Below, piece by piece: positions 15,741-24,262 of a stretch of DNA of 64,000 nucleotides (the first letter of the stretch is position 1; the number at the start of each line of letters is the position of its first letter). The DNA comes from Polyangiaceae bacterium (lineage in GTDB: Bacteria > Myxococcota_A > Polyangia > Polyangiales > Polyangiaceae), in NCBI GenBank assembly GCA_015075635.1, contig JABTUA010000002.1, forward strand, positions 682,001 through 746,000. The letters run 5' to 3'. The position numbers and the translations under genes are program-made. The notes beneath the pieces were generated by a model. The model was given only the letters and a program-made list of their open reading frames with translations, made no database searches and was not told the origin of the DNA.

Positions 15741-17945
15741 ATGGGCGGCACGGTCGCGGGCGCGAAAACCCTGGGGCGCTACGAGCTGGTCAGCGAGGTC
15801 GCAAAGGGCCAGCTGGGCCCGCTTTGGGCGGCAAAAGCCACTGGCGACGACCCGACGCCGGTCCTGGTGCGGCGGGTGTCCACGGCCGCACCCACCACGC
15901 CGGACGAGATCGACTCCCTGTGCGAGGGCGCCTGGTGGATGCTGGAGCTCTCGGATCCGGGCGTTGCCCGCGGCATCGACGTCGTGAAGACGGAGGGCGA
16001 GCTGGGCGTGGTGATGGAGTACGCCGAGGGCGAGGTGCTGCGCTCGCTCCTGCGACTAGCCAGCTTCAAGCGCCGTCCGATCCCGGTGCACGTGGGCCTG
16101 CGCATCGCGGTGGACGTGCTCGAAGCCGTCGAGCAGGCCGCCGCCGCAGGGGCGCCGCTCAGCGCGGGACAGAGCTCGTTCGTCGCCGGGGGCATCGTGC
16201 CGGACAGCGTGCTGGTGGGACGCGACGGACACGCGCGACTGCTCGACATCGGCGTGCTGGGCCCCGCCGCGCGCGTCGGGCCCATCGCTCGCCACCCGGA
16301 GATGGCGTCCTACGCAGCGCCGGAGCAGCTGGACGATCCGAGCAAGACGGATCTGCGCGCCAACGTCTACGCCGTCGGCGTGATGCTCTGGGAGATGCTC
16401 TCCGGAAAGCGCTTGTTCGTGGGCTCCACTCACCAGGCCGTGGTCGAGAAGGTGAAGGCGGGCGGCGCTCAGCGGCTCGACGCCGCCAAGCCGGTGGGAG
16501 GCGAGGCCATTTCGACGGCGGTGGCCGACATCGTGGCGAAGGCCATGGAGACGAGCGCCGACGCGCGCCACGCCTCGCCGAAAGAGCTCCGGGAAGCGCT
16601 CGAAGGCAGCGGCGAGGTCGCGACGCGCGAGCAGGTCGCCGCGCTGGTCGAGGACTTCGCAGGCAACACGCTGGCCGCGCGCAAGAAGCTGATCGAGAAG
16701 GCGCTCTCGGGCGCCGTGGCGAAGCCTGCCGACAAGCCCGTTCCCAAGCCCGTCGTCGCGGCGGCCAAGGCGCCCGAGAAGGAGCCCGCCAAAGCCCCGC
16801 CGCCGCCGCAACGCCCGCCGCCCCGCAAGGCCACCTTGATCGGCATCCAGCCCGTGGCCGACGCCGCGCAGTTCCTGGCGGATCTCGGGGCCAAACCGGC
16901 TGGCGCAGCCGACGTCGTGCCGCCGCCACGGCCCCCGCTCGAGTCGCTGGACGCCGAGGAGCTCGAGTCGATCTCGAAGGTCGAGATCGAGCCCTTCCCC
17001 GGCAGCGAAGCGCCCACCAAACCCGCCACCCAAGAAGCAGAGAAGCTCGCCGCACAGTCCGCGCCCGAAGCCGAGAACATCAAGACTCAGTTCCTGGGCA
17101 CGCCGGCTCCCGACGCCGCGACGGCCATCGCGGCCGCGGCGGCCGAGACCGCTTCACCCAAGCCGCCCGAGGCCGGCGCTTCGCCCAAGCCGCCGGTGGC
17201 GGACATCGAGCCGCCGCCGGCCTCGCTCGACGTCGACGTCGTCAGCACCGAGCCACACAAGCCGGACAACGCCGCGGGTGGCCTGGACTGGGCAGCCATG
17301 GCGTCCAACCTCCCGGCGCCGGAGGGCGATGACGAGCCGACGAAGATCAAGGAAGAGGGCGGCGAGAAGAAGGAAGAGAAGCGCGACGAGTCGGCGGTCG
17401 CCTGGGTCGGACCGCCGCCCGGCACGCCGCTCGACGAAGCGCCTCCGGAGGCGGACGCCGAGATCGACGAGCCGCTGCCGTCCATCGTCCCCGAGCGTAC
17501 ACAGCGCATGCGCAAGATGGTGGCCGTCGGCATCGGCGCGCTCGTGGGCCTGCTCGCGCTCGCGCTCCTGATCTCGAAGCTGGGCGGAAAGGGCGAGACC
17601 GACGAGGCCGCGCCGACGGAGACGCCGGCTGCGACGAAGAAGGCCGAGGAGCCCAAGAAGGAAGAGCCCAAGGCCGAAGAGCCCAAGAAGGAAGAGCCCA
17701 AGGCCGAGGAGCCCAAGGCCGAAGAGCCCAAGAAGGAAGAGCCCAAGGCCGAAGAGCCCAAGAAGGAAGAGCCCAAGGCCGAGGAGCCCGCGCCGAAGCC
17801 GGTCGCGGCGAAGCCAACGACGACCAAGCCGGTCACGACGACCAAGCCGACGACGACGACCAAGCCGACGACGACGACCAAGCCGACGACGACGACCAAG
17901 CCGACGACCAAGCCGAAGCCCAAGTTCACGCCGTCGGGGATCTGA
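15741..17945 (+). CDS. Transmembrane pseudokinase (degenerate Ser/Thr kinase fold) with repetitive tail
   Basis: 734 residues. Residues of about 12-290 follow a Hanks kinase (GRYELVSEV, VVMEYAEGEVL, HARLLDIG, YAAPEQLDD, NVYAVGVMLWEMLSGKRLF), but catalytic positions are lost. The glycine loop is AKGQLGPLW, the VAIK lysine is replaced by Arg (VLVRRV), the HRD region reads AGGIVPDSVLVG without Asp, and DFG is DIG at 169-171. A long Pro/Ala/Glu-rich linker follows, one TM at about 591-612 (MVAVGIGALVGLLALALLI), then KKEEPKAEEP and TTTKPT repeats. Probably a scaffold or regulator rather than an enzyme. Thirteen nt from the TPR/PEGA gene, so likely co-transcribed. Confidence 0.88.
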   Translation: MGGTVAGAKTLGRYELVSEVAKGQLGPLWAAKATGDDPTPVLVRRVSTAAPTTPDEIDSLCEGAWWMLELSDPGVARGIDVVKTEGELGVVMEYAEGEVLRSLLRLASFKRRPIPVHVGLRIAVDVLEAVEQAAAAGAPLSAGQSSFVAGGIVPDSVLVGRDGHARLLDIGVLGPAARVGPIARHPEMASYAAPEQLDDPSKTDLRANVYAVGVMLWEMLSGKRLFVGSTHQAVVEKVKAGGAQRLDAAKPVGGEAISTAVADIVAKAMETSADARHASPKELREALEGSGEVATREQVAALVEDFAGNTLAARKKLIEKALSGAVAKPADKPVPKPVVAAAKAPEKEPAKAPPPPQRPPPRKATLIGIQPVADAAQFLADLGAKPAGAADVVPPPRPPLESLDAEELESISKVEIEPFPGSEAPTKPATQEAEKLAAQSAPEAENIKTQFLGTPAPDAATAIAAAAAETASPKPPEAGASPKPPVADIEPPPASLDVDVVSTEPHKPDNAAGGLDWAAMASNLPAPEGDDEPTKIKEEGGEKKEEKRDESAVAWVGPPPGTPLDEAPPEADAEIDEPLPSIVPERTQRMRKMVAVGIGALVGLLALALLISKLGGKGETDEAAPTETPAATKKAEEPKKEEPKAEEPKKEEPKAEEPKAEEPKKEEPKAEEPKKEEPKAEEPAPKPVAAKPTTTKPVTTTKPTTTTKPTTTTKPTTTTKPTTKPKPKFTPSGI
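17641..17790. repeat. Tandem coding repeat (KKEEPKAEEP type)
   Basis: Imperfect repeats built from gagcccaagaaggaagagcc and gagcccaaggccgaa units encode the EEPKKEEPKAEEP stretch C-terminal to the pseudokinase TM. Slippage-prone and likely length-variable between strains. Confidence 0.85.
17818..17918. repeat. Tandem coding repeat (TTTTKP type)
   Basis: Units of about 18 bp, acgacgacgaccaagccg, encode repeated TTTTKP after the acidic repeat. Thr/Pro/Lys-rich composition is typical of extended cell-wall-spanning segments. Confidence 0.85.
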
Positions 17946-17958
17946 CAGGGAAGACGCC

Positions 17959-19014
17959 ATGCATCATCCGATCTCGATTGCGAACCTCCGCGCCGCGCTG
18001 TTCACCAGCGCGCTCGCTCTGTCCACCGTGACGGCCGCCACCTGGGCCGAGGCGCAAGGCGCCGCCCCGGAGAGCGCGACCGCCGAGCAGAAGGCGACCG
18101 CGCAGAAGGCGTTCGAAAAGGGCATGAAGGCCTCGAAGGCGAAGAAGCACGAAGACGCGCTCGCTGCGTTCAAGGAGTCTTACGGCGCCGTCGCCAGCCC
18201 GAACTCGCACCTGATGGTGGCCCGCGAGCTGGTCGAGCTCGGCCGCCTGGAGGAGGCGTGGGCCGAGTACGAGAAGACGGTGGTCGAGGCCGAGGCCGCC
18301 GCGCAGAAAGATCCGAAGTACGCGGACACCGCAACCGGTGCCAAGAACGAGCAGAACGATCTGAAGGGCAAGCTCGGCTTCGTGAAGCTGACGGTCACCG
18401 GCGCGGGACCTGGCTCTCGAGTCACGGTGCGCGGCAAGGAGATCCCGGAGGCCGACTGGGGCAAGCCCGTCGCCGTGATGCCCGGCTCGGTGCGGGTCGA
18501 GCTCGTCGCCAGCGACGGCAAAGAGATCGTGCAAGAGGTGAACGCCACCGCCGGCAGCGAGACGCCGGTCACACTCGCTCCGCCGGCCGCTGCGCCGGCT
18601 GCCGGAAACGCAGCGGGCGAGGGCTCCGCCAAGCTCGAGGCCTCGACGAGCGGCAAGGGTCCCAGCATGCGAACCTGGGCGTACATCGCCGGCGGCGTCG
18701 GCGTCGCCGGCCTCGCCACCTTCGGCATCTTCGGCGCGATGAACAACGCCAAGCACAGCAAGCTCGAGGACGAGTGCAAAGACGGCGTGTGCCCATCCAA
18801 CCTCGAGGACGAGAAGGACACGGGCAAGACCTACCAGACCATCGCCAACGTCGGCCTGGTCGTGGGCGTGGTGGGACTCGGCACCGGAACCGTGCTCTAC
18901 CTGATGAGCGGGAAGAAGACCGAGAAGGCCGCTGCTCTGCCGAAACGGCGCGGACCGCGGGTCGAGTCCGTCAGCGTCGGCTATCAATCGGTGCTGGTCA
19001 GCGGCTCGTTCTGA
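17959..19014 (+). CDS. Exported TPR protein with PEGA-like domain and two-TM hairpin
   Basis: 351 residues. Signal peptide about 1-33 (ending AEAQ), TPR-like helices about 40-120 (AFEKGMKASKAKKHEDALAA, MVARELVELGRLEEAW), a PEGA-like beta segment about 135-205 (VKLTVTGAGPGSRVTVRGKE, VMPGSVRVELVASDG), a linker, then two TMs flanking a Cys-containing loop (LEDECKDGVCPSNLEDEKD). This matches the layout of 1840-2847, including the GKTYQT / GKTYTT motif just before the second TM. Immediately downstream of the pseudokinase; an envelope partner for it is a reasonable inference. Confidence 0.82.
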   Translation: MHHPISIANLRAALFTSALALSTVTAATWAEAQGAAPESATAEQKATAQKAFEKGMKASKAKKHEDALAAFKESYGAVASPNSHLMVARELVELGRLEEAWAEYEKTVVEAEAAAQKDPKYADTATGAKNEQNDLKGKLGFVKLTVTGAGPGSRVTVRGKEIPEADWGKPVAVMPGSVRVELVASDGKEIVQEVNATAGSETPVTLAPPAAAPAAGNAAGEGSAKLEASTSGKGPSMRTWAYIAGGVGVAGLATFGIFGAMNNAKHSKLEDECKDGVCPSNLEDEKDTGKTYQTIANVGLVVGVVGLGTGTVLYLMSGKKTEKAAALPKRRGPRVESVSVGYQSVLVSGSF

Positions 19015-19073
19015 GAGCCTTGACGGCCTGACGGGCGGGACGCAACCTGTCTCGTCCCCCGGGACCCCGGTCG

Positions 19074-20138
19074 ATGGCAGCGCGCAAGAAGAAGAGCGGA
19101 TCCCGCACGGAAGAGCCCGTGTCGGCAGAGGAGCAGGAGCCGGGCGAAGAGGCCGAGGCGGCCGGCGACGGCGAGGACGAGCTCCTCGGCGAGGTGAGCG
19201 AAGACGCCTTCGTCGAGACCACCGCCGAGGTGATGGAAGAAGTGCCGCTCGTTGCCAAGGACGACGAGCGCGGCTCGTCGCTGGCTCGCCTCGACCCGAT
19301 GACCATCTACATGCGGGAGGTGCAACGCCACCCGCTGCTCACTCCGGAGGAGGCGCACGAGCTGGCCGTGCGCTACGCGGAGACGCAGGACGTGGAGGCC
19401 GCCGCGCGGCTGGTCACGGCGAACCTCAGGCTCGTGGTCAAGATCGCCTACGAGTACCGGCGCGCCTACCGCAACATGATGGACCTCGTGCAGGAGGGGA
19501 ACATCGGGCTGATGCAGGCGGTGAAGCGCTACGACCCCTACCGCGGGGTCAAGCTGTCGAGCTACGCGGCCTGGTGGATCCGCGCGTACATCCTGCGCTT
19601 CATCCTCAACAACTGGCGCATGGTGAAGATCGGCACCACGCAAGCGCAGCGTAAGCTCTTCTTCAACCTGAGCAAGGAGAAGCAGAAGCTCACCGCCATG
19701 GGCATCGAGCCCACCCACGCCGAGATCGCCAAACGTCTGGACGTGGACGAGCAGGACGTGGTGGAGATGGATCGCCGTCTTGCGCGCTCGGACGCGTCGC
19801 TCGACGCCAGCGTGGGTGACGCCGAAGGCCGGCAGACCACGCGCATGGATCTCTTGCCGGCGACCTCCGCGGGACCGGAGGAGTCGGCAGAGTCGAGCGA
19901 GATTCAGGAGCTCTTGAAGCGACACTTGGCGGAGTTCCGCACCACGCTCAAGGACAAGGACATCGCCATCTTCGACAAGCGTTTGGTCGCGGACGAGCCG
20001 CTCACGCTTCAGGAGCTGGGCGATCAGTTCGGTGTCTCGCGCGAGCGTGTGCGCCAGCTCGAAGCGCGCCTCACCGGCAAGCTGCGGGCGTTCCTGCGCG
20101 ATCGGCTCGGAGACGCGGTCGGCGTCGGCGGCGCCTGA
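19074..20138 (+). CDS. rpoH: RNA polymerase sigma factor, RpoH (sigma-32) type
   Basis: 354 residues. An acidic N-terminal extension (about 1-75, Glu/Ala-rich) precedes sigma-70 regions 1.2-4: region 2 [20 protein letters not shown] and [20 protein letters not shown] (core binding and -10 recognition), and region 4.2 [31 protein letters not shown] is the RpoH box characteristic of sigma-32 factors. Myxobacteria carry several sigma-32-like factors with developmental roles, so this may not be the principal heat-shock sigma. Followed 11 nt later by rsmI. Confidence 0.88.
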   Translation: MAARKKKSGSRTEEPVSAEEQEPGEEAEAAGDGEDELLGEVSEDAFVETTAEVMEEVPLVAKDDERGSSLARLDPMTIYMREVQRHPLLTPEEAHELAVRYAETQDVEAAARLVTANLRLVVKIAYEYRRAYRNMMDLVQEGNIGLMQAVKRYDPYRGVKLSSYAAWWIRAYILRFILNNWRMVKIGTTQAQRKLFFNLSKEKQKLTAMGIEPTHAEIAKRLDVDEQDVVEMDRRLARSDASLDASVGDAEGRQTTRMDLLPATSAGPEESAESSEIQELLKRHLAEFRTTLKDKDIAIFDKRLVADEPLTLQELGDQFGVSRERVRQLEARLTGKLRAFLRDRLGDAVGVGGA

Positions 20139-20149
20139 GGCCCGCTGCC

Positions 20150-20980
20150 ATGGCCGGCCAGCTCGCCCTCGTCGGCACGCCCATCGGCAACCTCGGAGAC
20201 CTGACGCTCCGGGCCATCGAGACCCTGAAGTCCGCCGACCGCGTCGCCGCCGAGGACACCCGGCGCACCCGCGCGCTCCTCTCGCACCTGGGCATCACGG
20301 GCAAGCCGCTGGTCTCCCTGGACGCCCACGCGGGTGAGCGCGAGCTCGACGCGTTGCTCGATCACGTCGCCGCTGGCGAGCAGGTCGCCTTCGTGACGGA
20401 CGCGGGCATGCCATCGGTTAGCGACCCGGGTACCGAGCTCACGCGCGCGGCAATCGCACGCGGCCTGCCGGTGACGGTGATCCCGGGGCCTTCCGCGGTG
20501 AGCACGGCGGTGGCGCTGTCGGGCCTGGTGGAGTCGGCGTATTCGTTCGTCGGGTTCCTGCCGCGCCAAGGACAGAAGCGCCGTGCGGCTCTCGACGCCA
20601 TCGCCGGTCGCGCCGAGCCGGTGGTGATCTTCGAGGCCGCCAATCGCACGCTCGCGACGCTGAGGGAGCTGGCCGAGCGCACGCCCTCGCGCCAGGCGGC
20701 CGTGTGCCGCGAGCTCACCAAGCTGCACGAGGAGGCGCTGCGAGGCCCGCTCGCGGAGCTGGCAGAGCTCGACCGCGAGCTCAGGGGCGAGGTCGTGATC
20801 GTGCTCGGCGCGTTCTTGCCGGAAGAGACCCTCCCCAGCGACGCCGAGCTGGACGCGCGCATCCGCGAGGAGCTCGCGGCGGGCGCGTCGGCGCGCGACG
20901 TGGCCGACGACCTCGCCGCCTGGAGCGGACGCGCGCGCCGCGAGGTGTACGCGCGGGTGATCGAGCTGAGGAGAAGCTAG
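20150..20980 (+). CDS. rsmI: 16S rRNA (cytidine-1402-2'-O)-methyltransferase RsmI
   Basis: 276 residues. SAM-dependent 2'-O-methylation of C1402 in the 16S rRNA decoding centre. The N-terminus LALVGTPIGNLGD, the SAM-binding VAAEDTRRTRALL, TDAGMPSVSDPG, VIPGPSAVSTAVALSGL and FEAANR are the family signature of the tetrapyrrole-methylase fold. Full length for the family. Sits 11 nt after the sigma factor gene and converges on the MMPL transporter with 9 nt between stops. Confidence 0.95.
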   Translation: MAGQLALVGTPIGNLGDLTLRAIETLKSADRVAAEDTRRTRALLSHLGITGKPLVSLDAHAGERELDALLDHVAAGEQVAFVTDAGMPSVSDPGTELTRAAIARGLPVTVIPGPSAVSTAVALSGLVESAYSFVGFLPRQGQKRRAALDAIAGRAEPVVIFEAANRTLATLRELAERTPSRQAAVCRELTKLHEEALRGPLAELAELDRELRGEVVIVLGAFLPEETLPSDAELDARIREELAAGASARDVADDLAAWSGRARREVYARVIELRRS

Positions 20981-20989
20981 CTCGGTCCG

Positions 20990-23497
20990 TCAGGCCCTCT
21001 TCCTCTGCGCCTTCCAGAACAAGAACGCCGGCAGGAACAGCACCGCCGCCAGGACGCACAGGATCTCGCCCACCGCCGCGGCGAGGCCGAAGCTCACGAT
21101 GCCCCGGTTGATGCTCAGCATCAGCGCCAGGTAGCCGATGGTCGTGGTCAGCGAGCAGAGCACGACGGCGCCGCCCGTCTCCACCACCACCGAGTAGAGC
21201 TTGTCCGGCCCTTCGATGCGGACGCGTTGCATCAGGTTGTGGGCGTATTCGGCGGCGATGCCGATGGTGATGGGCAGGGTGACGAAGTTCAGGAAGTTGA
21301 GCTGGATCTTCTTCAGGTACATGAACGCCAGGAGACCCGCGACGCCGCCGAGCCAGGGCAGGAACACGCCCCAGGCCGCGCGGTTCAGCCCGAAGGCCAC
21401 CAGGATGATCAGCACCGAGCCGAGCGCCGAGACCGTGATGGCCTTCGGCGCGTCCTCGACCACGGTCATGATCATGTCGGCGTAGATCACCGCGCGCCCC
21501 GAGCCCTGGATCACCTCGCCGTTGGGCAGGGGCGTGCTGCGGAAGCTCTCCGCCCAGCGGATCAGGTAGCGCGCGTTCCAGACGCTCGCGTCGGAGCGGG
21601 GCACGATGTACACGATGTTGCCGCGGGTGCCGTTCTTCTCGGTGAAGGGCCGCGCCACCTGCTCGGGAAGATCGGCGATCTCGATGGCGTCGAGCTTCCC
21701 CTTGGGGATGTGCCCCTCGAGCTTCGCCCAGTCGGCGTCGTTGATGACGCCGTGCTTGCGGGCCCGCTCCACGCGATCGCGGATGGTCTCGATGAGCGGG
21801 AGCTTCTCCGCTTGCCGGTCGGGCAAGAGCGAGAAGATGGTCACGACTTTCTCGAAGGGCTTCGCGTCCGCCGGCGCGGCCGCCAGTCGCTTGTCGAGCT
21901 CCGCCTTGAGCAACGGCACCTGATCGAGGCGCTCGGTCATGATGGCCATGCCGTCTTGACCGATGCGGCCGACCAGGTAGCCCACCTCGTGGGAGAGCTC
22001 CCCCGCTGCGGTGCGGTCCTTGCGCTCGTTGCGCACGTTCCGCATGTCGTATTCCATGGGATCGCCGAGCAGGTAGCGCGCCCCGAGCCCGAGCGAGGCC
22101 AGGGCCAGCACGACGCCGACCACGCTCAGCGTGCGCGGAGCGAGCCGCGCCAGCTTCGCGAAGGCCACGCCGTAGTAGCCGCGCAGCTTGCTCTCGCCGC
22201 TGCCCTCGGCCGGCTTGAACATCGGCGTGACCCCCTCGCTGGCCGCCAGAATCGCCGGCATGAACAGGTAGGTGGCGAGCCAGCACAACAGCATGCCGTA
22301 ACCGCCGATGATCCCGAAGTGCTTGAAGCCGCGGAAGTCGGTGACGATCAGCGAGCCGTAGGCCAGGCACGCGGTCCCGGCCGCGGAGAGCGTGGGCACC
22401 CACGAGTCCCGGTGGGCGACCAGCACGGCCTCGGCCACGTCGAGCCGCTGATCGCGACGCGCCTCGATGTAGCGCGCCATGTACATGATGCCGTAGTTGA
22501 TGCCGTTGCCCGCGATGATGCTGACCAGAAAGCCCGTGGAGCTGTTCAGGTAGCCGATGGTGAAGCGCGTCAGCCCGAAGGTCCAGAGCAGCGCGACCAG
22601 CACCGTGGCCCCCATCACCATCACCGTACGCACGCGCAGGAAGAACAGGAGCACGCTGCCCAGGACGCCGGCCAAGCCCCAGCCGCCCACGTGGCTCAGG
22701 TCGTTGATGATGGCGTCGTACTCCTCGGCGCTGGTGATGACGTCGCCGGTGTAGCCGACCTCCATCGAGGCATCGATCGTCTCGGGGTTCGTCTCCGCCA
22801 CGGCGGCGGCGACGGCCGCCTTGAAGTCGGCGGTCGCCTGCTTGCCCGACACCGGCGTGCGCACGAGCACGGCGACCTTCGTCCCCTCCGCGTTCATGTA
22901 GTAACGATCGCGGTAGGCCGGCCCGGTCTTCGGCGCCGCTGGGTCGTCCTCCTTCTTCTTCGGCGTGAGCCGCTTCTCGATCTCGTCGGCCGTGAGCGGC
23001 GGGGGCGCCTCCGTCTCGTCGTCGTCGAGGAGCGTCCCCTGCTTCTTCGCGATCTCGTAGTCGTAGCGCTCGACGACCTCGTCGTGGGCCTTCTTCAGAT
23101 CGTCGTAGGCCGCGTAGAAGAGCTTGTTCTTCTCGAAGAACGCCTGGGCGTCCTGAACGCCGTAGTCCACTGCCCCGACGCGCTCCGGCCCCAGCGCCAC
23201 GAGCCGCGGGACGAGCTGGTCCACGAAGCGCTTCAGCCCTTCGGGGTTCGCCTGGGGAACCTGCGCGATGATCGACAGCGTCGAGGCGCCGGCCAGGCGC
23301 GCGGACACCCGACGCATCTCGATCACGCTCGGCTTGTTGTCCGGCAAGAGCTCGGCGAAGTCCGCCTTGAAGCCCAGGCCCTTTGCGGACAAGCCCGCCG
23401 GCAACAGGCTGACGAGCGCCAGCACGATGAACAGCCAGGGACGCTTCGCCTGCAGCTGGCCGAGGCGCTGGAGCGGGGTCGGGAAGCGGTGGGTCAT
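20990..23497 (-). CDS. MMPL/RND-superfamily transporter
   Basis: 835 residues, about twelve TMs in two halves. TM1 near residue 20 is followed by a large extracytoplasmic loop with a charged insertion (DDDETEAPPPL ... PKKKEDDPAAPK). The first membrane bundle (GIMYMARYIEARRDQRLDVA, FKHFGIIGGYGMLLCWLAT) and the second (MTVVEDAPKAITVSALGSV, GIAAEYAHNLMQRVR, LCSLTTTIGYLALM) show the RND repeat, with G-I-x-Y/E-Y-x2-N/Y motifs. Relatives export hydrophobic molecules, such as hopanoids (HpnN) or lipids; substrate unknown. It may be read with the small genes upstream on the same strand. Confidence 0.87.
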   Translation of the reverse strand: MTHRFPTPLQRLGQLQAKRPWLFIVLALVSLLPAGLSAKGLGFKADFAELLPDNKPSVIEMRRVSARLAGASTLSIIAQVPQANPEGLKRFVDQLVPRLVALGPERVGAVDYGVQDAQAFFEKNKLFYAAYDDLKKAHDEVVERYDYEIAKKQGTLLDDDETEAPPPLTADEIEKRLTPKKKEDDPAAPKTGPAYRDRYYMNAEGTKVAVLVRTPVSGKQATADFKAAVAAAVAETNPETIDASMEVGYTGDVITSAEEYDAIINDLSHVGGWGLAGVLGSVLLFFLRVRTVMVMGATVLVALLWTFGLTRFTIGYLNSSTGFLVSIIAGNGINYGIMYMARYIEARRDQRLDVAEAVLVAHRDSWVPTLSAAGTACLAYGSLIVTDFRGFKHFGIIGGYGMLLCWLATYLFMPAILAASEGVTPMFKPAEGSGESKLRGYYGVAFAKLARLAPRTLSVVGVVLALASLGLGARYLLGDPMEYDMRNVRNERKDRTAAGELSHEVGYLVGRIGQDGMAIMTERLDQVPLLKAELDKRLAAAPADAKPFEKVVTIFSLLPDRQAEKLPLIETIRDRVERARKHGVINDADWAKLEGHIPKGKLDAIEIADLPEQVARPFTEKNGTRGNIVYIVPRSDASVWNARYLIRWAESFRSTPLPNGEVIQGSGRAVIYADMIMTVVEDAPKAITVSALGSVLIILVAFGLNRAAWGVFLPWLGGVAGLLAFMYLKKIQLNFLNFVTLPITIGIAAEYAHNLMQRVRIEGPDKLYSVVVETGGAVVLCSLTTTIGYLALMLSINRGIVSFGLAAAVGEILCVLAAVLFLPAFLFWKAQRKRA

Positions 23498-23586
23498 CCG
23501 AGCGTCCGGTAATCTCCATTACCAGGGGCGCGGCGGCGGGGCGAGCGGCGTGTCGTGCTCTGCTCGCCCCGCGCGTCGCCAGCTCG

Positions 23587-23715
23587 TCAGGGCGTCAAGC
23601 CGAACAGGCCGGCGAGCCCGAGCAGTACGAGGACCACTGGGATCACCACCCACAACACCTGGGCGAGCTTCGACTCCGGCGAGCCTTGCTGCTCGCCTTC
23701 GGGTACACGGCTCAT
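23587..23715 (-). CDS. 42-residue single-pass membrane protein
   Basis: A short reading frame, MSRVPEGEQQGSPESKLAQV followed by a hydrophobic helix (LWVVIPVVLVLLGLAGLFGL) and ending TP. The ATG at 23715 has a near-perfect GGAGG five to six nt upstream. Charged N-terminus, one TM, two-residue tail: a typical small membrane protein that may act as a subunit or regulator. It lies 89 nt upstream of the MMPL transporter on the same strand, so a transporter accessory role is plausible but unproven. Confidence 0.72.
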   Translation of the reverse strand: MSRVPEGEQQGSPESKLAQVLWVVIPVVLVLLGLAGLFGLTP

Positions 23716-23787
23716 GTGAGCCTCCGTCGAAATGGGAAATGTCAGAGAGGCGTTCGTCGCTGAGCGACGACGTGAAGTTCGTTCGAT

Positions 23788-24156
23788 TCAGGCGCGCGCG
23801 ACGGGCACGGGCCAGTCCGGTGGAACCTTGCGACGGCACACGCGCCGGATGGACTCCCGCTGGTCGGGGAGCCGGCGCTCGGGCTCGAGTGCGCTCGCCG
23901 GGCCCACTCGGGACCAAGCGCCCGACGACCGGACCAACGCTGCGAGCGGGGGGGAAGCGACGTCCGCGCGGAAGACCGGCGCCTCGACGGCGAGCGGCGC
24001 CAGCGTCTGGGCCGCCCGAAGCTCGGTGTTGCGGGGGGTCGGCGCCGACAGCGCGCTCGCCGGACGGAGCGAGGCGAACCAGGCTGGCAGCCGGGCGGGC
24101 GTGACGGCGAACAGGCTGAGCCCGAGGAGCAGGACGGACGCGACCCAGCGGCGCAC
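23788..24156 (-). CDS. Small exported protein of unknown function
   Basis: 122 residues from a GTG at 24156. An N-terminal signal (MRRWVASVLLLGLSLFAVTP) is followed by an Ala/Pro/Arg-rich mature part ending in a basic RRVCRRKVPPDWPVPV segment. Third codon positions are strongly G/C, as in neighbouring real genes, which argues against chance. No clear ribosome-binding site and no family recognised. Divergent from ffh. Confidence 0.55.
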   Translation of the reverse strand: MRRWVASVLLLGLSLFAVTPARLPAWFASLRPASALSAPTPRNTELRAAQTLAPLAVEAPVFRADVASPPLAALVRSSGAWSRVGPASALEPERRLPDQRESIRRVCRRKVPPDWPVPVARA

Positions 24157-24195
24157 GGCGGAGATATGAGCCTTGCCGGGCGCCGGGTCAACTCC

Positions 24196-24217
24196 CGGGA
24201 AAACCCGCGGTTTCCCG
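24196..24217. repeat. Inverted repeat in the divergent region upstream of ffh
   Basis: CGGGAAA (24196-24202) and TTTCCCG (24211-24217) form a 7-bp stem with an 8-nt loop, 45 nt upstream of the ffh start. Possible operator or 5' UTR hairpin; no evidence on function. Confidence 0.5.
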
Positions 24218-24262
24218 CCTCTCCGAGCCCCGCTCGACCTGTGCTAAGACGCTCGCTCCACC

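Noticed and set aside
21227..23512. A 761-codon open frame on the plus strand opposite the MMPL transporter
   Set aside because: Complementary shadow of a clear transporter gene; no recognisable motifs, His/Arg/Asp-rich as expected for the antisense frame.
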